Shown here: piece by piece, positions 32,890 to 39,900 of the stretch
Numbering within the stretch: the first letter of the stretch is position 1
How the letters are laid out: the number at the start of each line of letters is the position of its first letter
DNA from: Acidobacteriota bacterium
GTDB taxonomy: Bacteria > Acidobacteriota > Vicinamibacteria > Vicinamibacterales > Vicinamibacteraceae
Assembly (NCBI GenBank): GCA_020845575.1
Contig: JADLFL010000012.1
Span: 62,001-126,000, forward strand
Direction: 5' to 3'
Length of the DNA: 64,000 nt
Program-made: the position numbers and the translations under genes
The notes under the pieces: generated by a model
Databases searched by the model: none
What the model was told of the DNA's origin: nothing
The model's input: the letters and a program-made list of their open reading frames with translations, nothing else

Positions 32890-33305
32890 AGCGGTTCCTG
32901 CTCGACCTCAACGTCTTCCTCGACGTCATCCTCGACCGGCAACCCGAGGCTGATGCCTCGGCGGCGCTGTGGGCAGCCATCGAGCAGGGGCATGGGCAGG
33001 GGCTGGTTCCGGCCCACGGCGTGACCACCATCTTCTACATCCTGGAGAAGGCCCGCGGAGCGTCTTTTGCTCGCCAAGGCGTCGAGCGGCTTGTCGGCGT
33101 ATTCAGCATCGCGCCCGTCAACGACGATGTCGTCAAGAGGGCACTGACCTTGGCTTGGCCGGACTTCCAGGATGCCGTCTGCGCCGCCGCCGCAGAGACG
33201 AGCAACTGTGACGCGCTCGTCACACGCGATCCCGATGGCTACCCTGATCCGCCACTGCCGGTAATCGATCCAGTTGCCGCCCTCAGCTTGTTGATAGAGG
33301 GATAG
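32886..33305 (+). CDS. PIN-domain toxin (VapC-like)
   Basis: A 139-residue protein with a GTG start. PIN motifs are LLDLNVFLDVILDR (Asp near 7), a polar replacement near VTTIFYILEKARG where Glu is usual, Asp in FQDAVCAAAAETS and Asp in VTRDPDGYPD. It is the partner of the overlapping RHH antitoxin. It is probably an RNase like other VapC proteins. The missing classical second acidic residue is common in this subgroup, and the gene appears intact. Confidence 0.85.
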   Translation: MKRFLLDLNVFLDVILDRQPEADASAALWAAIEQGHGQGLVPAHGVTTIFYILEKARGASFARQGVERLVGVFSIAPVNDDVVKRALTLAWPDFQDAVCAAAAETSNCDALVTRDPDGYPDPPLPVIDPVAALSLLIEG

Positions 33306-33318
33306 GCCCATCGTCAGC

Positions 33319-33417
33319 ATGTTCGACCACTCGAACTTCAAGCACTACGCGTTCTCTGAAGTCCCGGCGGGTCTGGATCTGTACCTGATCGACGTGAAGG
33401 ACATGCCAGAGTTTTGA
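33319..33417 (+). other. Small reading frame of unclear origin (32 codons)
   Basis: ATG 33319 opens a frame reading MFDHSNFKHYAFSEVPAGLD, a further DLYLIDVKDMPEF-like end, then TGA. It lies between the PIN toxin and the truncated higA tail. Coding style fits the neighbours, but the product matches nothing I recognise. It is probably a gene fragment left by recombination. Confidence 0.25.
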
Positions 33418-33439
33418 GCGGGAGTGGCTGGAGCTCTTG

Positions 33440-33625
33440 GGTGGCCAAGGTGCTGCGGGTCACGCAGCCTCGCGTCAGCGATCTGCTCAGCGGTCGCATC
33501 GACCTGTTCAGCCCGGACACCCTGATCGACATGTTGGCCAGGCTTGGTCTTGGCGTGCGACTGGTGGTGAAGACTCCTCGCTCCCGCAACGTGGCATGAG
33601 TATCCCACTGAGTTCGGTCCAGGAT
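33440..33625 (+). repeat. 186-bp direct repeat, copy 1
   Basis: It matches 35222-35407 without gaps, with about 12 differences (about 93-94% identity). The repeat covers the last 53 or so codons of higA plus 26 bases beyond the stop codon. The left junction is abrupt: upstream bases are unrelated. Confidence 0.9.
33441..33599 (+). pseudogene. Truncated higA tail (XRE-type antitoxin fragment)
   Basis: It encodes VAKVLRVTQPRVSDLLSGRI and the remaining C-terminus of a HigA-like protein, ending RSRNVA. It is almost identical to residues 54-105 of the intact higA at 35064-35381. The N-terminal half, including the first HTH helix, is missing, and no toxin gene is beside it. The remaining frame is still open, so this is a recent duplication or the end product of recombination between two higA copies. 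Confidence 0.85.
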
Positions 33626-33660
33626 TGTTGCCAAGAAGTCACGACCTCTGCCGCTGTGGA

Positions 33661-33682
33661 CTGCACGTATAAATACGTGCAG
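33661..33682. promoter_or_regulatory. CTGCACGTAT-AA-ATACGTGCAG palindrome
   Basis: A perfect 10-base inverted repeat with a two-base centre, ending eight bases before the start of the decayed antitoxin gene. A TATAAAT-like -10 lies in the centre, so repressor binding would block the promoter directly. Confidence 0.6.
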
Positions 33683-33690
33683 AGGCTCCG

Positions 33691-33941
33691 ATGGCAACAC
33701 CCGGGTCCGCGACCCAGAACATCACCGTCCGCCTGAACCGGCGCACCCTGCGAAGGCCAAGATTCTCGCAGCCAAGCGGAACACTTCGATCAGTGGCCTG
33801 CTGGCCGAGCAGATCGAGGCGCTGGTCGGTGAGGACGACGCCTACGAGCAGGCGCAGCGGCGGGCGCTCGCGCTCCTTGACCAGGGGTTCCATCTTGGCG
33901 GCCGGATCGAATCCACGCGCGACGAGTGGCACGAGCGATAA
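33691..33941 (+). pseudogene. Frameshifted RHH-type antitoxin
   Basis: It opens normally (MATPGSATQNITVRLNRRTL), then one base is missing near 33751-33754. In the shifted frame the reading continues as AKILAAKRNTSISGLLAEQ and on to TRDEWHER and TAA at 33939. The full-length parent would be about 83 residues of ribbon-helix-helix antitoxin. The operator palindrome upstream is still perfect, so decay is probably recent. Confidence 0.82.
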
Positions 33942-34382
33942 GGCGTTCGTCGACTCGAACGTCCTGATCTACGCCCACGACGTGGACGCCGGGCGGAAGC
34001 GCGAGGTGGCCAGGGCGCTGCTTCGTGAGCTGTGGCTCGCGCGAACCGGCGTCCTGAGCGTTCAAGTCCTTCACGAGTTCTACGTCAACGTCACGCGCAA
34101 GATCCGGACGCCCCTGTCGAAGGCGGAGGCGCGGCGGGTTGTCGCGACATACATCCCGTGGTGCCTCCAACCGGAGACCAGCGACGTCAACGAGGCGTTC
34201 CGGATCGAGGACGAGGCCAGCATCAGCTTCTGGGACGCCCTCATCGTTGCCACGGCGGCGCGCGGCGGTGCCACGCGCGTGCTGTCTAGGACCTGGACCC
34301 TGGGCAGATCATCTCTGGCGTAACTGTGATCAACCCGTTCACGGACTCACCGGAAGCGCTCCCGCGGGCCGATGACCACTGA
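33931..34382 (+). pseudogene. Decayed PIN-domain toxin
   Basis: The body is a good PIN domain: KAFVDSNVLIYAHDVDAG, LSVQVLHEFYVNVTRK and ISFWDALIVATAARGG. It lacks a normal start codon: the expected position, overlapping the antitoxin stop, reads ACG (33931). A missing base near 34287-34290 breaks the end. Restoring it gives DLDPGQIISGVTVINPFTD and a stop at 34380. Together with the broken antitoxin this is an inactive TA pair, unless an upstream TTG rescues a shortened product. Confidence 0.8.
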
Positions 34383-34519
34383 CCATCGTCCCCCGATCAC
34401 CTCGGCTGGCCTGCATCTCCGGTTGCGGCATGAACTGCTTCATCCACACGTCTCTCGAATCGAACCGCGCAACCTGTGCGTGTTCAAGCACTTACAGAGA
34501 GTTGTGAGGAATCGGAAAT
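34383..34519. other. Intergenic stretch without a gene
   Basis: I see no credible reading frame, hairpin or promoter here. It separates the decayed PIN gene from the second micro-ORF. The stretch from 34601 to 34697, after that micro-ORF, contains TTGACA (34636-34641) but no well-spaced -10. Confidence 0.4.
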
Positions 34520-34600
34520 GTGGTGGCCCAGATTTTCCCCAGATGGAACCGGCTCGAGGATTGGCTCGGCGAGGCGCACGCCTATTCGAGGGCGGCGTGA
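34520..34600 (+). other. 26-codon micro-ORF, copy 2
   Basis: GTG start, then VAQIFPRWNRLEDWLGEAHA and five residues to TGA, exactly as long as copy 1 at 32407-32487. Identity to copy 1 is about 69% in DNA and about 60% in protein. See copy 1 for alternatives. Confidence 0.35.
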
Positions 34601-34697
34601 TGACGGACTCCGCGATCCCGCCCGTCCGTAAGACGTTGACAGACAGGCGCTTGTTGGGCCGTCCAGCGGCCCGTCCACAGTGGCCCGCTGCGCTGCG

Positions 34698-34716
34698 ATA
34701 CAAAAATTTGTATAAT
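34698..34716 (+). promoter_or_regulatory. higBA promoter with ATACAAA-AA-TTTGTAT palindrome
   Basis: A perfect 7-base inverted repeat (34698-34713) overlaps a consensus -10, TATAAT (34711-34716), 17 bases before the higB start. The AT-richness stands out against the surroundings. It is probably the HigA operator. Confidence 0.65.
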
Positions 34717-34732
34717 CGGCAGGCGTAAACGG

Positions 34733-35086
34733 ATGGTGGACAAGACGCTGGTCTGGCTCGGCAGCTCTCTCAAGGACCTGCAGGACTTCCCCGCGCTGGT
34801 GCGGCGCCTGGCGGGCTTCCAGTTGCGGCGGGTGCAGCAGGGGCTCGATCCCGACGACTGGAAGCCGATGAAGACGGTCGGACCAGGAGTCCGAGAGATT
34901 CGGATTCACGTCGAGGGCGCCCACCGCGTCTTCTACGTGACGACGCGACCAGAGGCCATCTACGTGCTCCATACATTCGAGAAGAAGACGCAGAAGACGA
35001 GTGCGGCGGACCTGAAGATCGGTCGCGAGCGGTTTCGGGGTTTGGAGAAGTCGAGGCAACAGGATGGCAAAGAACGACGCGCTTGA
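34733..35086 (+). CDS. higB: HigB-type toxin (phage Gp49-like, DUF891)
   Basis: A 117-residue protein of the RelE/HigB superfamily: TLVWLGSSLKDLQDFPALVRRLAGFQLRRVQQG, GPGVREIRIHVEGAHRVFYVT, and AIYVLHTFEKKTQKTSAADL. These are the hallmark segments of DUF891 toxins, which are ribosome-dependent mRNA endonucleases. The toxin gene comes first and overlaps higA by 23 bases, the usual higBA order. Intact. Confidence 0.9.
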   Translation: MVDKTLVWLGSSLKDLQDFPALVRRLAGFQLRRVQQGLDPDDWKPMKTVGPGVREIRIHVEGAHRVFYVTTRPEAIYVLHTFEKKTQKTSAADLKIGRERFRGLEKSRQQDGKERRA

Positions 35087-35381
35087 GGTCACTCCGTCCA
35101 CTGGGAACGTCTTTGGGGACCTCGGGTTTCCGAAGGCGGAGGCCGAGCACCTCCTGATCCGGGCTGACCTCCTCATTCAGTTGCAGAAGGCGATCGCCTC
35201 TCGAGGGCTCAGGCAGGCGGAGGTGGCCAAGGTGCTGCGGGTCACGCAGCCGCGCGTCAGCGACCTTCTGCGCGGCCGCATCGACCTGTTCAGCACGGAC
35301 ACTCTGATCGACATGTTGGCCAGGCTTGGTATTGGCGTGCGACTGGTGGTGAAGATTCCTCGCTCCCGCAACGTCGCATGA
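35064..35381 (+). CDS. higA: HigA-type antitoxin (XRE HTH)
   Basis: A 105-residue protein. The HTH covers residues about 35-85 (LIQLQKAIASRGLRQAEVAKVLRVTQPRVSDLLRG), followed by LFSTDTLIDMLARLGIGVRLVV. The N-terminal DVFGDLGF-like segment is typical of HigA2/XRE antitoxins that pair with DUF891 toxins. It starts inside higB. Its 3' half is duplicated at 33440-33625. It probably represses at the palindrome upstream of higB. Confidence 0.9.
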   Translation: MAKNDALEVTPSTGNVFGDLGFPKAEAEHLLIRADLLIQLQKAIASRGLRQAEVAKVLRVTQPRVSDLLRGRIDLFSTDTLIDMLARLGIGVRLVVKIPRSRNVA

Positions 35382-35407
35382 GTATCCGACTGAGTTCGGT
35401 CCAGGAT
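35222..35407 (+). repeat. 186-bp direct repeat, copy 2
   Basis: This is the copy that contains the 3' half of the intact higA gene. It ends exactly where the recombinase remnant begins, which marks 35407/35408 as a recombination junction. Confidence 0.88.
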
Positions 35408-35679
35408 GTCACGGCTCCAAACTCGAAGCCCTTGACGTCGAGGGCACGCTGAACTTCGCGGAGCGCATCCTGCCGCGCGCGGCCGACCTCTGGGTGCAGT
35501 CGTCACTCGACCAGCGCCAGCGGTTCCAACAGCTGTTCTTTCCCGAAGGAATCGCGTTCGACGGTTCCACGTTCGCTGGAGCCGCCGCAACCGCCACGGC
35601 TTTCAGCTACTTGCGGGGAGTTGGGACGGGAAATGAAGGTGTGGTGGACCTGACCGGGATCGAACCGGTGACCTCCTGA
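35408..35679 (+). pseudogene. C-terminal remnant of a serine recombinase
   Basis: The open frame encodes HGSKLEALDVEGTLNFAERI, WVQSSLDQRQRFQQLFFPEG and FDGSTFAGAAATA, the tail typical of large serine recombinases/integrases carried by integrative elements. The catalytic N-terminus and the DNA-binding middle are absent. The frame ends inside the tRNA-Ala gene on the opposite strand, as is usual when an integrase gene abuts its tRNA target. The last residues (LTGIEPVTS) are simply the reverse reading of the tRNA 3' part. Confidence 0.75.
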
Positions 35680-35717
35680 ATGCCATTCAGGCGCGCTCCC
35701 AGCTGCGCCACAGGCCC
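35642..35717 (-). tRNA. tRNA-Ala (anticodon GGC)
   Basis: The 76-nt gene folds as a full cloverleaf: acceptor GGGCCTG/CAGGTCC with the alanine identity pair G3-U70, D stem GCGC/GCGC, anticodon stem CCTGA/TCAGG with loop ATGGCAT (anticodon GGC), T arm ACCGG-TTCGATC-CCGGT, discriminator A and encoded CCA. It decodes GCC. Its 3' end is the junction with the accessory islet. Confidence 0.97.
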
Positions 35718-35739
35718 ACGCAAGAAGTAGAAGTATAGC

Positions 35740-36831
35740 CTAGCCAGCTGACGAAAGCCAGTTGACGAGGCGGCCGAAACCACTCGATTCGGCTTCGAGT
35801 TGCGCGAGGCCGTGCATCTCCGAGGCCTGACGCTCGGCACGGGCCAGAGCGTCCAGCGCCTCATCGTTGCCCTTGCCGTGCGTGTGGCTGACGGCGGCCG
35901 AGAAGGTGAACACCACTCGCCGTGTCACACCCTGACGCTCGTACTCGTACTCCGCTGCGACGCGGGCCTGCACCTTCCTGATGACCTGCGCCACCTGCTT
36001 CGGCTGAGCACCCGGCAGGAACATTGCGACATGGTGCGTATCAGTCCGATACACCTTCGCATCGTCGCCGAACGTCCCGCGCAGCAGCTGTCCCAGAGCC
36101 AGCACCACGCGCTCGAACACCACCAAGCCATGACCGTCCACGATGGCTTTCGGCTCGTCGACGCGGCACACCACGACGCTTGCCGGCCCCAGCGGAGACA
36201 TGGCCATGTCGCGCAGCAACGCCGCACGCGTCAGCGTATCGGCCGACGACGATGACTCCCGCGTGGCGGTCGCCTGAGCGAGGGTTTCGTCGGCTCTCTT
36301 GAGGTCCGTCGCCACCTGCGCCAGTCGTGACGCCTCCTGGCGCTCGACCTGTTTCACGGAATGCCGGAGCTGGTCGACCTCCCGGTTCAACTCGCGCCGC
36401 AGCGTCCGGATGTCCTCGATCCGCGTGAGGTCGGCCACGCGCGTGCTGCTGGCCATGAGATCCTGGCGGAACGCCGCCGCATCGCCGCGGAGGCCGTCAA
36501 CGAGTTCCCGCAGCAGCCGAATCACGCCGCCGAACTCGGCTTCACGGGCCGAGACATGGCCGGCCAGTCTCGCGTACGCTTGCGAGGCGTCGCCGACGAG
36601 ACGAAGTCCGGCGTTGGACACCTCCTTGGCGGGACCGCTGCCGCGGAGCCGCTCGCGTGCCTGCATGAGGCGGGTGCGCAGCGCCTCGGAGGGGAACTCG
36701 GGTGCCGCGGGGAACTGCGCTTCGAGCAGCACGACCAGGTCCTCGACGACACCGAGCAGGGCGTCTCGCTGATTGGCACCGTCGGTCGCGTCGTCCTGGG
36801 AAAGTCCTAGGGAGATGGGCCTGTCTGTCAT
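35740..36831 (-). CDS. Coiled-coil protein with degenerate GGDEF-like domain
   Basis: A 363-residue protein starting MTDRPISLGLSQDD. The middle (about 120-205) is a long heptad-rich helix (RIEDIRTLRRELNREVDQLR). The C-terminal 150 residues have the order of a diguanylate cyclase domain (SPLGPASVVVCRVDEPKAI, LGQLLRGTFGDDAKVYRTD, THHVAMFLPGA, TFSAAVSH), but the GGDEF signature is replaced by TDTHHVA. It is therefore probably inactive as a cyclase, perhaps a scaffold or nucleotide sensor. It is divergent from the large propeller gene; the 149-base gap holds both promoters. Confidence 0.7.
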   Translation of the reverse strand: MTDRPISLGLSQDDATDGANQRDALLGVVEDLVVLLEAQFPAAPEFPSEALRTRLMQARERLRGSGPAKEVSNAGLRLVGDASQAYARLAGHVSAREAEFGGVIRLLRELVDGLRGDAAAFRQDLMASSTRVADLTRIEDIRTLRRELNREVDQLRHSVKQVERQEASRLAQVATDLKRADETLAQATATRESSSSADTLTRAALLRDMAMSPLGPASVVVCRVDEPKAIVDGHGLVVFERVVLALGQLLRGTFGDDAKVYRTDTHHVAMFLPGAQPKQVAQVIRKVQARVAAEYEYERQGVTRRVVFTFSAAVSHTHGKGNDEALDALARAERQASEMHGLAQLEAESSGFGRLVNWLSSAG

Positions 36832-36980
36832 CAGGGTCAGATGTCCTGCCGGGAATCGGCGCGATCGCACCGGACCTTGAAACATGCCGGGAGCGGCCCG
36901 CCGATTGCATGACGTGCAGTGGGGTCTCAGAGACAACGCAGGTTCAGGAGAGCGCCTACACCGGCGCTCGGAGGGGCAGC

Positions 36981-39900
36981 ATGCACGGGTGGCGAGCAAC
37001 AGGGGGCGCGATGGTCATCGCGGTCCTCGCGGCGACTGGGAGTGCGTCAGGGCAGACGACCGAGCGCGTGAGTCTCTCCGCGGCAGGGGCGCAGGCCATT
37101 GGTGGTCGGTACGCGCCGAGGCCGTCCATCGGTGCCGAGGGAACCACTGTCGCGTTCGAGAGTCCCATCGCGACGCTCGTGACAGGCGACACCAACGACG
37201 CGGTCGACATCTTCGTCGCCGCCGGCGGTGTACTGACGCGTGTCATGGGCACCGGCAACGTCCAGCCCAACTGCACGTCGCAGCGGCCCTCCGTCTCGGC
37301 AGACGGGCGCTACGTCTCGTTCGACTCCTGCGCCACCAACATGGTGGCGGGTGACACGAACAACCTCAGTGACGTCTTCGTGCTCGATCGCAGCACGAAC
37401 ATCGTCACGCGCGTGTCCGTGTCGACAGCCGGGACGCAGGCCACCGGCGGGCCGAGCTACGCGAGCGCCATCAGCCCGAACGGGCGGTACGTCGCGTTTC
37501 TCAGCCAGGCGAGCAACCTCGATGGGGCCGTCTTCGGAACGTACGCCTATCTGCGCGACACCGTCGGCGGTACCACGCACCTGGTCTCCCGGATGCCCGC
37601 GGGCAACCTGATGACGTCCGACGTGCGTCCGAGCGTGGCCGACAACGGGACCGTTGCCTTCGCGTCGGCCACCAACGTTCCAGCACTGGACGATTCGAAC
37701 GGCGTCTCCGACGTCTACCTTCGCGTGGGGGCGACAGGCGGATCGCCGACCACCGTGCGTGCCAGCGTGTCGGCGACCGGCGCGTCGCTGGCGGCACTCT
37801 CCACGCGTCCATCCATCAGCGCCGACGGCCAACTCGTGGCCTTCGAAACGGCGGCGCCCGCCGTGCCGGCCGATACGAACGGGCTCACCGACATCTATGT
37901 CCGCGACATCACGCAGGCGACCACTGTCCTGGTGTCGCGTACGGCAGGAGGCAATGGCGGCAACGGCAACAGCATGGAGGCCTTCATCGCCGCAGGCGCA
38001 GGCAGCGGTCACGTGTCCTTCACGTCCAATGCCAACGACCTCGCCGGAGCCGCTGACGCCGTGACGGATGTCTTCAGGGCCAGCCTCTCTCGCGCGCCAC
38101 TCGCGGTGACGGGCGTGACGCGCGCAAGCGTGCCGGTCGGCTCGGCCACCGGCTCGTCCAGCGCGTCTGGCGTCGCGCTCGGAGGCCGCGTGGCGTTCGC
38201 GTCGGATGAGCCCCTGGTGGCCAATGATGTCAACGGCGACACCGACGTCTACACCTTCGACGGCACGGCAACCCGCATCAGCGTGACAGCGCCCGGATCC
38301 GACCCCACGTACTCCGGCAGAAGCCTTCGCCCGTCGCCCAGCTACGCGGGGACCTTCGTGGCCTTCCTTTCGTCGGCGACCAACCTCGTCGATGGCGACA
38401 GGAACGGACGGACCGACGTCTTCGTGCGCAATCGCACCACGGGGGAGACCGAACGCGTGCCCGTGCCGCTCGGTCATGAATCCACCGACGCCGACTGGGT
38501 GACCATCAGCCATGACGGCCGGTTCGTCGCCTTCAGCCGCGGTGCGGCGTTTCTGTACGACAGGTTCGATCGCGTGCTCACGCCCGTCAGCACCGCCACT
38601 CCGGGCGGCACGGCCGTGGCCGCGGCCCAGCCGCGCGTGAGCGCCAGCGGCCGCTACGTGGTGTTCCTGACCCCTGCCCAACTGGAGCCGGCCGACACCA
38701 ACGCCGTGGTCGACGTCTATCGGTTCGACCGCCTCTCGGGTACCAACCTTCTCGTCAGTCGTGGCGCGACGGCGGCCAACGGCGGCTCGTCGGCTCCGAC
38801 CATCTCGGGTGACGGCTCGCGTGTCGCGTTCTCGTCGCTGGCCAACAATCTCGTGGCCGGGGATACCAACGCGCGGTCGGACGTGTTCGTCAGAGACATC
38901 GCGGCCGGTACGACGATGCGCATCAGCACGAACGTCGACGCCCAGCCCACGACGATCGACGCCCGCGATCCGTTCATCAGCACGGACGGCCTGCACGTGG
39001 GCTACCTGCTCTCGAGCAACGTCCTCACGAGTGAGGCGACGGCGTCCTCCGACGTGTATGTCGCGCGTACCGACGGCAGCGTGATTCGGGGGCCGCTGAA
39101 CGGGATCAGTGAGGGCACCGGCACCACGGAAGGCGCCTACGATCCGACACTCAGCATGTTCGGGCGTTTTCTCGTGTTCCGCTCGTACGCGCCGACGCTC
39201 GCGGCGGGCGACACGAACGGCGCCGCCGATGTGTTCGGCCGTCAGATCATGGCGGACCCCCTCACGCCGGCGTTCGGCGCGGCCCAGCTCCTCACGACGC
39301 CCTCGGCAGGAGGGACGGCCACGGGTGGCACGGGCTTCGACTCCGAGAACCCCGAGATCGCCGGCACCGGCACATTCGGCACCTACCAGTCAGGGTTCAC
39401 CAACCTCGTGCCTGGTGATACCAACGGGATGGTCGACGTATTCGCGCGAGCCGGAATCTTCGGCAACGGCGAGTGCGACTACATCGAGGCCACGCTGTCG
39501 GGCTATGCCGCCTGGCTTGCCCAGTTCGGCGTCGATTCGTGCTCGGATAGCGGATCGCCATACGCCGACCCCGACGGTGACGGTGCGACCAACGAGCAGG
39601 AACGACAGGGCGGTGGCGACGGCAATCCCGTGCACGGCGTGTTCACGCGCTACTTCGCGGAGGGGGCGACCAAGACTGCGGCGCTCGACTTCGACACGCG
39701 GATTGCGCTCGCCAACCCGAGCGGCGCGACGGTGACCGGAGAGATCACGTACCAGCTGCCGTCGGGGACGGCGGTGCCTCCGACGCCTTTCACGCTCCTG
39801 CCGTACGAGCGCAAGACGGTGCTGCTCGACGAGCAGCCCGGCATCGCCGAGACGGGCCCCGACGTCGCCTACGAGTTCTCGACCACGGTGAAGGCGAGCG

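Noticed and set aside
33414-33599. 61-residue HTH protein from TTG 33414
   Set aside because: The start is an artefact of an open frame. The coding part is a truncated duplicate of higA without the first HTH helix.
35630-35679. Protein ending VVDLTGIEPVTS as a genuine C-terminus
   Set aside because: These residues are the reverse reading of tRNA-Ala and appear wherever a frame runs into such a tRNA. Only the part before it was kept as recombinase.
37047-38996. 649-codon minus-strand frame
   Set aside because: It is antisense to the propeller-repeat gene, which has clear repeats, a signal peptide and a ribosome site. The minus frame is Arg/Gly/His-rich.
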